Shown: positions 17,543 to 24,407 of the stretch, one piece after another
How positions within the stretch are numbered: the stretch's first letter is position 1
How the letters are laid out: each line of letters begins with the position of its first letter
From: Chloroflexota bacterium
Lineage (GTDB): Bacteria; Chloroflexota; Ktedonobacteria; Ktedonobacterales; JADMIN01
DNA length: 64,000 nt
Direction: 5' to 3'
NCBI GenBank assembly: GCA_021323855.1
Contig: JAJPKE010000009.1
Location: 186,001-250,000, forward strand
Translations under genes and position numbers: made by a program
Notes under the pieces: model-generated
Seen by the model: only the letters and a program-made list of their open reading frames with translations
Database searches by the model: none
What the model was told of the DNA's origin: nothing

Positions 17543-18327
17543 GCGAGTCCAAGGGCGAATCCACTACGCCGCAGAGCGCCGAAGTACGCATCATTGGGTT
17601 GCGCGAGACGCCGGAAGTGCATCCGGGTGACGATATCGCGCAGGTCGTTCTCGATGCGGCGGCGGCCACCGGTGTGACGCTGGCGGACGGTGATGTGCTG
17701 GTGGTGACGCATAAGGTCATCTCGAAGGCCGAGGGCGCGCTGGTGGATTTGCGGGAAGTCGAGCCGTCCGAGTTGGCGCGACGCTTCGCGGAGACGTGGG
17801 GCAAAGACCCGCGCTATATCGAAGTCGTGCTGCGCGAAAGCGACCGCATTTTGCGGATGGAGCGCGGGCTGATTATCTCGCGCACACGCCACGGCTTCAT
17901 CTGCGCCAACGCGGCGGTGGACGCCTCGAATGTCAGCGGTGGCGAGATCGTTTCGTTGCTGCCGCGCGACCCAGATGCTTCGGCGGCGGCGCTGCGTGCG
18001 GAGCTTGGGCGGCGGCTGGGCCTCGATCTGGCAATTGTCATCACCGATTCGTTTGGCCGGCCCTGGCGCAATGGCATCACTAATGTCGCCATTGGCGTCG
18101 CCGGAATGCAGCCGATAGCGGATTATCGTGGCCAGCCGGACGACTTTGGCCGTGTGATGAGCGCGAGTATCCTGGCGGTTGCCGATGAAATTGCTTCAGC
18201 CGCTGAACTCGTCTCCGGCAAGGTCAATCGTTGTCCATTCATCGTCGTGCGTGGCTATGACTATCCGCGTGGCGAAGGCACAGGCGCCGATCTCATCATG
18301 CCGGATCAGATGAATCTATTCAGGTAA
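17539..18327 (+). CDS. cofE: F420-0:gamma-glutamyl ligase
   Basis: 262 residues. CofE adds glutamates to F420-0 using GTP. Family motifs visible: GDVLVVTHKVISKAEG, ESDRILRMERGLIISRTRHGFICANAAVDASN in two adjoining blocks, VITDSFGRPWRNGITNVAIG, and the C-terminal RCPFIVVRGYDYPRGEG. The GTG at 17539 is preferred because GGGAG lies eight bases upstream; GTG 17533 would add two residues. There is no C-terminal FMN-binding fusion of the FbiB type: the protein stops at the ligase length. It completes the D-C-E late steps of F420 synthesis in one operon. Confidence 0.94.
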   Translation: MSESKGESTTPQSAEVRIIGLRETPEVHPGDDIAQVVLDAAAATGVTLADGDVLVVTHKVISKAEGALVDLREVEPSELARRFAETWGKDPRYIEVVLRESDRILRMERGLIISRTRHGFICANAAVDASNVSGGEIVSLLPRDPDASAAALRAELGRRLGLDLAIVITDSFGRPWRNGITNVAIGVAGMQPIADYRGQPDDFGRVMSASILAVADEIASAAELVSGKVNRCPFIVVRGYDYPRGEGTGADLIMPDQMNLFR

Positions 18328-18354
18328 TTGGCGCTTGCAGGAAGGAGAGTTTCT

Positions 18355-19347
18355 ATGGGTGTGCTGGGTTATGCGGCAATGTTCGAGCAGTTCGCGCCGT
18401 CCGATCTGTTGCGGTGGTCGCGTAAGGCGGAAGATAGTGGATTCGGCGCGATTATGGCGTCTGACCATTTTCACCCCTGGACGCCACAGCAGGGGCAGGC
18501 AGGATTCGTCTGGTCATGGATGGGCGCGTTGGGGGCACAGACCAGCCGTGTGCGCTTTGGCACCGGCGTGACGGCTCCTGGCTTCCGCTATCATCCAGCG
18601 GTGCTGGCGCAGGCCTCCGCGACGCTCGCTGAGATGTTCCCCGGTCGCTTTTATCTCGGCATCGGCGCAGGCGAGGCGCTCAATGAGCATGTCGTCGGCT
18701 CCTACTGGCCAGAGGCGCCAGCGCGACTGGACCGGCTGGTCGAATCCATTGAGATCATTCGCAAGCTCTTCTCCGGCAAGGTCATCAAACACAAGGGCGA
18801 GCATTTCACCGTTGAGAGCGCACGCCTGTATACGCTGCCGCAGACGCCGCCGCCGATCTACGTGGCAACCTCCGGCCCGCTGATGAGCGAGCGCACCGGA
18901 CGGCTGGCCGACGGCATTATTACAGTCGGCGCACCAGATGAGAAGATTCGCAACCTGATGAGCCGCTTTGAGAAGGGCGCACGCGAGGCTGGCAAAGACC
19001 CGGCGACCATGCCGCGTATCATCCAGTTGCACGTCTCCTGGGCGGAGAGCCGCGAGGCTGCTGTGGAGCAGGCGGTGCGCGAGTGGCCAAACGGCGGTAT
19101 GGCCTTCCCGAAGGCCGATATCCGCAACCCTGAAGATTTCGAGGCGATGGCGAAGATGGTGCGCCCTGAACACTTCGAGAATCGCGTCTTTATGTCGGCG
19201 GACCTGGGCGAGCATGCGGCGCACATCCAGCATTTCATTGATCTGGGCTTCGATGAGGTCTACGTCCACAACGTCGGACGTAATCAGGAGGCGTTCATCG
19301 AAAGCTACGCGCGCCAGGTGTTGCCCACGCTGCGGTGGGGGAAGTGA
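18355..19347 (+). CDS. F420-dependent glucose-6-phosphate dehydrogenase-like oxidoreductase
   Basis: 330 residues, an LLM-fold enzyme close to the Fgd branch. It has GYAAMFEQFAPSDLL, MASDHFHPWTPQQGQAG, GTGVTAPGFRYHPAVLAQ, and LGIGAGEALNEHVVG, all counterparts of mycobacterial Fgd1 segments. Fgd reduces F420 with glucose-6-phosphate, so this gene could supply the operon's F420H2. Other members of the subfamily oxidise other sugars or alcohols, so the substrate is not proven. ATG 18355 has AAGGAG seven bases upstream and lies 27 bases after cofE. Confidence 0.85.
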   Translation: MGVLGYAAMFEQFAPSDLLRWSRKAEDSGFGAIMASDHFHPWTPQQGQAGFVWSWMGALGAQTSRVRFGTGVTAPGFRYHPAVLAQASATLAEMFPGRFYLGIGAGEALNEHVVGSYWPEAPARLDRLVESIEIIRKLFSGKVIKHKGEHFTVESARLYTLPQTPPPIYVATSGPLMSERTGRLADGIITVGAPDEKIRNLMSRFEKGAREAGKDPATMPRIIQLHVSWAESREAAVEQAVREWPNGGMAFPKADIRNPEDFEAMAKMVRPEHFENRVFMSADLGEHAAHIQHFIDLGFDEVYVHNVGRNQEAFIESYARQVLPTLRWGK

Positions 19348-19401
19348 GACCTCACCCCAGCCTGTGGCCACCCCTCTCCCATAGGAGGGGGGAGTGTGGG
19401 G
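19348..19401. repeat. Dispersed palindromic repeat, copy 1
   Basis: Directly after the TGA of the Fgd-like gene, GACCTCACCCC leads into CCCCTCTCCCATAGGAGGGG, a GC-rich hairpin. The same GACCTCA-plus-CCCTCTCC design recurs at 19541, 20043, 20260 and 44531. It may end transcription of the F420 operon. Confidence 0.55.
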
Positions 19402-19540
19402 CAAACCGAATCGCCTGCTGGCCACGCTTTGTCCCTCATTGCAGGGGTCGTATGCGAGGCTTCGTGATGGCTGGGCAACGGTTCCTCATCTATGTGCGCG
19501 TAGTACTTATTGCACCTCGCCACACTCGTTTGCCTAGCGG

Positions 19541-19579
19541 CCCCTCTCCTCGCGGGAGAGGGGGTAGGAGGTGAGGTCT
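19541..19579. repeat. Dispersed palindromic repeat, copy 2
   Basis: CCCCTCTCC at 19541-19549 pairs with GGAGAGGGG at 19556-19564, followed by GGTGAGGTCT. The 23-base hairpin is identical to the one at 20260-20282 and inverted relative to copy 1, so copies 1 and 2 flank an otherwise empty 140-base stretch. Confidence 0.6.
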
Positions 19580-19600
19580 AACGATGATGCAAGTCGTTCG

Positions 19601-19927
19601 TTATGCTTCCGCAAGGCGCCGGTGATACTCGTGGAGCGCCGCCAGGGCTTGAGGCAACGTGGGGAATGTCTGTAATGTCAGCGTTTGGTTGTGCAGGAAG
19701 ATGGAGAGGAAGAACTTCGCCACCGGCTCGCCGTTGCCATACCAGCGTGCCGGATCGTAGTGCTGCACGCCGAGATATGCCTTGAAGCCAATCGTTGCAT
19801 CCTCGCAGCGCGCCAGTCGACGGCTGCGTCCCCAGGCGACGATGCCCTGCGCCACGTATTGCCCCGGCGTCTCGTCCCACTCTGCGCGATATATTGACGA
19901 CCAGACGATGCGCAATGTGTCGCTCAT
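19601..19927 (-). CDS. Small protein of unknown function (108 aa)
   Basis: The ATG at 19927 has AAGGAG nine bases upstream and the frame is clean, so the gene is probably real. The product has no signal peptide or membrane helix. Visible features are two Trp-containing segments (IVWSSIYRAEWDETPGQY and IVAWGRSRRLARC), an ARWYGNGEPVAKFF block, and a Leu/Thr-rich C-terminus ending in a short basic helix (HEYHRRLAEA). I recognise no family. It sits alone between two palindromic-repeat clusters and is not in an operon. Confidence 0.65.
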   Translation of the reverse strand: MSDTLRIVWSSIYRAEWDETPGQYVAQGIVAWGRSRRLARCEDATIGFKAYLGVQHYDPARWYGNGEPVAKFFLSIFLHNQTLTLQTFPTLPQALAALHEYHRRLAEA

Positions 19928-20042
19928 CTTGTAAGTCTCCTTGCCAAATTGTCACTCATACGTAGCATAGGATGAGGCAGCCGGCGGTTAAAACCGCGCC
20001 TGGATGGCTTTCAGCCGCAAAGTCCGCCGACGCGGACTAGGA

Positions 20043-20155
20043 GAGTCCTCACCCCCTACCCCCTCCGCTGCGCTTCTCCGCCTCCTGCGCAAGCCTATGG
20101 CTTGCTCCGCGCTCTCCGAGCGCGCGTCGGCTGTTCCCATGAGGAGAGGGGCTGC
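20043..20155. repeat. Dispersed palindromic repeat, copy 3 (interrupted)
   Basis: GTCCTCACCCCCTACCCCCTCC at the left end and GAGGAGAGGGG at the right end match the two arms of the other copies, but about 75 bases separate them, including small nested inverted repeats such as CAAGCCTATGGCTTG. It looks like a copy with an insertion or a longer variant. Confidence 0.4.
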
Positions 20156-20259
20156 TGGCGGAGGCGTTATACTGAGTTGCAACGATTTCTTGCCGGACGT
20201 AAAGAAGGCAAATACCATTTCCCCCCGGTAGCCACTGATCGTTATGCACACCGTACAGT

Positions 20260-20306
20260 CCCCTCTCCTCGCGGGAGAGGGGTGCCCGCAGGGCGGGGTG
20301 AGGTCT
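20260..20306. repeat. Dispersed palindromic repeat, copy 4
   Basis: CCCCTCTCC at 20260-20268 pairs with GGAGAGGGG at 20274-20282, then GCAGGGCGGGGTGAGGTCTCT follows. The hairpin is identical to copy 2, and the GGTGAGGTCT end is shared. Confidence 0.6.
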
Positions 20307-20404
20307 CTCTCTGGTTCCATCTAGCCTAGCCGCTGTGCATCGGGTATAATAGCTGAAATTGCGCTGGCGGTCGGGGAGACGGCGGGAAACGGGAGGAATG
20401 TGAA

Positions 20405-22294
20405 TTGGCAGGTAACAGCACCAACAACCGTGCCACTGAGCGGATGGGCGGCCTGATGGGCGCGGAGGCGGAGTCGCCTGATGCACTCGATGGTCTGCAC
20501 GAGGCTGGCAAACGCGAAGTCGAGATGTACATCCGCACCTACCAGACGTTGCTGCGTAGCTCTGGCGAGGTGGGATTGAAGGCGCTGGTGCAGGCGCACT
20601 ATAACATCAACTCCGTGTTGCATCCCGAAGCGCGCTCCAGCACTCCCGATATGTCGGCGTTCATCTACGCCGTCCTGCGCGTGCCGACGGCGATCCTCTA
20701 TTCCTCGCGCGTGCTACTCGGCCAATCTGAGGATGTCTTTGCGCTGCATGGCTTCCAGGTGGAGCAGTGGCAGGCGGTGACGGCCTCGGCGCGCCGCCGC
20801 AAGTGGTTCTTCGATGGCAAGAACACCCTCGCCGCCTTCATCGCCAGCGTCAGCGACACCGACGACATCGTGCCGACGCTGGTGGCGCTGCAAATCGAAT
20901 GGAACAAGTTCCACTGGCTGCTGAACTCCGATCCTACCACCATGCAACTCTTGGAGAGCCGGGTGGACCGCTCCTCGCCCGTCTATGCCGAGATTACCAA
21001 AGTCGTGCGTGAACGCTTGCAGGTTTCGCAGGAAGATTGGCGGCGGCTGGAAGTCATCTGGGGCGATGCCGTCTGGACGAATCTGCTGGCGATTGGCAAA
21101 GAGCGCAAGAACTTCACGCTGCGCATGCTCGGCGGCTCGCATGTCGGCTTCGTCCGCGCCACGCGCAAATGGTGGGCGCCGGTGAGCAAGCTGCTCGAAG
21201 ATTTACGGCTCGGTCGCCGTCCCGTCTACTTCGTCTCCAGCAACACCCACAGCCTGGCGAACCTGCTCTCTGGTACAGCGCTGCGGCGCGAGGATGAGCT
21301 GACGCGCTTCGTCACCACCGGCGCTGACCCGTTCCTCTCCGACGAGTATCGCAAGCTCAAAGAGGGACGCGCCTCCGGCAACTGGCAGAACTTTCTCTAC
21401 TACGCAGCGCGCGAATATCAGCGCACCCCCGCCGGCCAGGGCTATGCGCGCAGCAAGCCGGTGGAGGAGCAGGAGCGCGGCATCTGGCACATCGGCGCGC
21501 GCTACGGCCTGGAACTCGACGTGCAGGTCTTCGATCTCTCGAAGTTGCAGCCGGGCGACCTCGATCCACGGGTGCGCGTGCCCGGCTTCGAGCGCATCTC
21601 ACAGAGTCGCGGCGTCCTCATCAATATTGATTATCCGCTGGGAATGGCGGCGTACCGCGTGCTGCGCGAGGTGTTGGAAAACAACATTCTCGTCAAAGGC
21701 ATCTATATCCTGGGCAAGGCGGCGACGCTCAACGGCAGCATCGGTGACGTGATGATTTCCAACGTTGTGCTGGATGAGCATAGCGAGAACACCTACTGGC
21801 TGGATAACTGCTTCAGCGCCGCCGATGTCAGTAAGAATCTGGTGTTTGGCGCGGTCCTCGACAACCAGAAGGCGGTTTCCAGCAAGGGCACCTTCTTGCA
21901 GAATCGCGCCTACCTGGACTTCTACTATCGCGCCAATTACAGCGTCGTGGAGATGGAGGCCGGTCCGTACCTGGATTCGGTCTACGAAAGCCTCTACATG
22001 ACGCGCTATCCCACCGGCGAAAACATCAACTTTGCCAAGTTGCCATTCGATCTCGGCGTCATCCACTATGCCTCTGATACGCCGTATACTCGTGGCAAGA
22101 ATCTTGGCGCGGGCAGTCTCTCGTACTACGGCATGGATTCGACCTATGCGGCGACCATCGCCATCCTGCGGCGCATTCTCGAACAGGAGCAGAGCGGCGC
22201 AAGTGGTGGCGGCAGCGATGCCGTGGCCCGTGCCGAGGCGCTCAAGATGCGACGCGCCGGATCCGAGGGACGCCAGGCCACCTCCGTCCGCTAA
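20405..22294 (+). CDS. Large protein with a nucleoside-phosphorylase-like C-terminal domain
   Basis: 629 residues from a TTG start with GGAGG eight bases upstream. Residues 1-400 are mostly helical and unrecognised (RRKWFFDGKNTLAAFIASV; KWWAPVSKLLEDLRLGRR). From about 400 the pattern resembles the purine nucleoside phosphorylase/MTA nucleosidase superfamily: GIYILGKAATLNGSIGDV near 432-449 like the phosphate-binding and GDV segments, EME at 516-518 like the ribose-binding motif, and ASD at 556-558 where the base-binding Asp is expected. The assignment rests on motif spacing, not on similarity I can measure. It would be cytosolic. The C-terminal 40 residues are low complexity. It stands alone, with a small secreted protein convergent behind it. 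Confidence 0.6.
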   Translation: MAGNSTNNRATERMGGLMGAEAESPDALDGLHEAGKREVEMYIRTYQTLLRSSGEVGLKALVQAHYNINSVLHPEARSSTPDMSAFIYAVLRVPTAILYSSRVLLGQSEDVFALHGFQVEQWQAVTASARRRKWFFDGKNTLAAFIASVSDTDDIVPTLVALQIEWNKFHWLLNSDPTTMQLLESRVDRSSPVYAEITKVVRERLQVSQEDWRRLEVIWGDAVWTNLLAIGKERKNFTLRMLGGSHVGFVRATRKWWAPVSKLLEDLRLGRRPVYFVSSNTHSLANLLSGTALRREDELTRFVTTGADPFLSDEYRKLKEGRASGNWQNFLYYAAREYQRTPAGQGYARSKPVEEQERGIWHIGARYGLELDVQVFDLSKLQPGDLDPRVRVPGFERISQSRGVLINIDYPLGMAAYRVLREVLENNILVKGIYILGKAATLNGSIGDVMISNVVLDEHSENTYWLDNCFSAADVSKNLVFGAVLDNQKAVSSKGTFLQNRAYLDFYYRANYSVVEMEAGPYLDSVYESLYMTRYPTGENINFAKLPFDLGVIHYASDTPYTRGKNLGAGSLSYYGMDSTYAATIAILRRILEQEQSGASGGGSDAVARAEALKMRRAGSEGRQATSVR

Positions 22295-22297
22295 TTG

Positions 22298-22597
22298 CTA
22301 TTTCACTCCCTGCGGCGTGGGAGTGGGTGTCGCTGTGGACGTGGGCGGTTTCGTGGATATTGGCGTTGGCGTCTTGAGCGCAGGGCCGCCTGTGTTTAGG
22401 GTCGGCGTATGCGTCGCAGTGGCGCTGGCCGGCGCAGATGCGGGCGCCGTGGGTGTGATGGTGCTGTTGAAGGAAGGGAATGCTGGCTGGCCGGACTGCG
22501 CTGTATGCACAGGTGAGTGAACATTTGTGTACGTCAGGGCCAGAAATGCCAGCAGCAGCAGCGCATTGACTCCAAGCATCAGCAAGCGTTTGCGCAT
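22298..22597 (-). CDS. Small secreted or membrane-anchored Thr/Pro-rich protein
   Basis: 99 residues, with a GAGGGGG just upstream of the ATG. A basic start (MRKRLL) and a hydrophobic stretch at 5-24 make a signal peptide or membrane anchor. The rest is extracellular and built of Thr, Pro, Ala and Ser (TPTPISTKPPTSTATPTP), probably an unstructured and possibly glycosylated stalk. No family is recognised. Such proteins are common surface components in Chloroflexota-type genomes, which is general knowledge rather than evidence for function. Confidence 0.65.
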   Translation of the reverse strand: MRKRLLMLGVNALLLLAFLALTYTNVHSPVHTAQSGQPAFPSFNSTITPTAPASAPASATATHTPTLNTGGPALKTPTPISTKPPTSTATPTPTPQGVK

Positions 22598-22736
22598 GGT
22601 GGCCCCCTCAAGCAGTGTACCGTTATGTAGATTGCCGCGCGATATGGCTTGACCTGGGATGGCAATGGTCTAGTGTATTGGATGGACGCAAGGGAATAAA
22701 ATGTGCATCCAAGTATGAGGAGTCTGTACCTGCCTG

Positions 22737-23975
22737 TCAATTGTTTGCGGAAGCGGATGGTAGATTTGGGTCATCTGAAGCAGAAGGATATGCCTCAGGC
22801 AAATCTGGAAAGAGCAGTAACTGGACAATTGAATGAGGCGTTCGCAAGTTCCGTAGATAGCCCTTATCCTGTGCATGACGTGGGTCGGTGATGTTGCTGA
22901 GTCCGACGCCGAGCAGGCGAATGGCGGCGCTAGCGTTGCTATCATTGCTAGCATTGAGGAGTGGCGCAATCGTGGTGTGCAGCAGGCGCAACGCCGCCTG
23001 CGCGATGTCTTCCGGCGCGTTGGTCGCCCTGGGGAGCGCGCACTGGCGGGTGATCTGGTGGAAGTCTGACCACTTGACCTTGATATGCACGGTCTGCCCC
23101 AACACCTGCTCATCGCTGGCGTCGGCGGCGACCCGTTCGGCAAGGCGCTGAATCTGTGCAGCGGCGCGCTCGATATCGGCAATGTCGCGCTCATAGGTCT
23201 GTTCGCGTGAGATGCTCTTTGGCGGGCCGTGCTCACTGACGACCGGGCGATTGTCCTCTGCGTTGGCAAGTTGCCAGAGCCAGTGCCCCTGTTTGCCAAA
23301 GTGCGCCTGCAAGTCTGGAAGAGATGCCTGCGCCAGTTGCCCGATGGTGGTCAGCCCCAGACGTTCCAGTCGCTCGCGGGTATGCGGGCCGACGCCGAGT
23401 AGACGTCCAACGGGCAAGGGATGAAGAAATGCCAGCTCCTCACCCGGCTTGATGATAAGGCAGCCGTCGGGTTTCGAGCAGTCGCTGGCCAATTTGGAGA
23501 GCGATTTGTTGCCGGCAACGCCAATGGAGATGACCAGCCCGGTCTCCTGCTGGACCCGCGCCTTGATTTCGCGCGCAATGTCGAGCGCGCGGCGGCATCC
23601 TGGCAACCCTGGCGGCAATTCACCATAGGCTTCATCTATGGAGACCCGTTCGCGGGTGATGAAGTAGTCGTCGAGAATTGCCATGACGCGGGCGGATAGC
23701 TCTCGGTATCGCTCGAAGCGGGGCCGTAAGAAGACTGCATGCGGGCAGAGACGGCGCGCGACAGCGGCGGACATCGCGCTATGCACGCCGTACTGGCGCG
23801 CAGTATAGTTCGCGGTACTCACCACACCACGCCGGTCCGGATCGCCACCAACGACCACCGGCTTTCCGGCGAGCGCGGGGTGATCGAGAATTTCCACAGC
23901 AGCGAAGAAGCAATCGAGATCGCAGCGCATGACACGACGAAAGCCCCGAGAAGTCTGAGGCGACGCTGCAATCAT
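22737..23975 (-). CDS. dinB: DNA polymerase IV (Y-family translesion polymerase)
   Basis: 412 residues. Family motifs: the metal-binding CDLDCFFAAVE near residue 20, KPVVVGGDPDRRGVV, TANYTARQYGVHSAM, and VSIDEAYGELPPG with the two catalytic acidic residues; the helix-hairpin-helix and little-finger domains follow (LLGVGPHTRERLERLG; FGKQGHWLWQLA). It copies past damaged bases. GAAGGGG lies upstream of ATG 23975. An SOS-box-like palindrome sits 48 bases upstream, so induction by DNA damage is likely. The C-terminal 45 residues are less conserved and no beta-clamp motif is certain. Confidence 0.94.
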   Translation of the reverse strand: MIAASPQTSRGFRRVMRCDLDCFFAAVEILDHPALAGKPVVVGGDPDRRGVVSTANYTARQYGVHSAMSAAVARRLCPHAVFLRPRFERYRELSARVMAILDDYFITRERVSIDEAYGELPPGLPGCRRALDIAREIKARVQQETGLVISIGVAGNKSLSKLASDCSKPDGCLIIKPGEELAFLHPLPVGRLLGVGPHTRERLERLGLTTIGQLAQASLPDLQAHFGKQGHWLWQLANAEDNRPVVSEHGPPKSISREQTYERDIADIERAAAQIQRLAERVAADASDEQVLGQTVHIKVKWSDFHQITRQCALPRATNAPEDIAQAALRLLHTTIAPLLNASNDSNASAAIRLLGVGLSNITDPRHAQDKGYLRNLRTPHSIVQLLLFPDLPEAYPSASDDPNLPSASANN

Positions 23976-24407
23976 GACGCTTGCCCCTTCTGAGTATTGG
24001 TACCAATTGCGCGACGAATCTAGGACATATGTTCTTATATTTGTTATTATACATCAGCGCCTTGTGCTTGCGCCGTATGTACCAGAAGGGGAAAACGCGA
24101 CCTTTCCCCTTCTGGGTCGTACCATATGTAGCAATAGTGTGTGCCGCCGGAGACAGTCATGGAGATGGACCACTCTATGCCGCCAGACAGTTTGGGTATA
24201 GTATACTGAATGGGTGGCGCTGCAATGGTGCTTTACTGGATTGCTGGCGCGAAAGATACGCGAAAGATAAACGTAATATCAAGATAGAGGATGCTGATCT
24301 GAAGAGTCGCGCCGCTATCCATCGGAGTAGGCACGTTGCATGTGGCGCTGGATCGCTCCGCGACACAAAACGAGAGCAAAGAAGGTCAAGAGGTACATCG
24401 GGGGAAT
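23976..24407. other. 432-base divergent region between dinB and secA
   Basis: No gene is supported. It holds the SOS-type site (24023-24034), a perfect 12-bp palindrome ATTGGTACCAAT at 23996-24007, a possible minus-strand -10 for dinB (TATAAT read on the minus strand at 24046-24051), and TATACT at 24202-24207 which might be the -10 of secA but has no clear -35. The remaining sequence up to 24407 shows nothing distinctive. Confidence 0.45.
24023..24034. promoter_or_regulatory. LexA-type SOS box upstream of dinB
   Basis: GGACATATGTTC fits the Firmicutes/Actinobacteria LexA core GAAC-N4-GTTC with one mismatch (G for A at position 2) and has the A-T-A-T centre allowed by that consensus. It lies 48-59 bases upstream of the dinB start codon, the usual place for a LexA operator in front of a translesion polymerase. 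Confidence 0.55.

Larger units (their letters stand above)
19928..20404. other. 477-base gene-free stretch holding two palindromic repeat copies
   Basis: No gene is supported. The region holds the decayed repeat copy at 20043-20155 and a clean copy at 20260-20306. GGGAGG at about 20391-20396 is the ribosome binding site for the following TTG-start gene. TATAAT at 20347-20352 is a possible -10 element for that gene, without a clear -35. Confidence 0.45.

Noticed and set aside
22615-22836. 73-codon plus-strand open frame between the Thr/Pro-rich protein and dinB
   Set aside because: It overlaps the dinB 3' end antisense and has no ribosome binding site.
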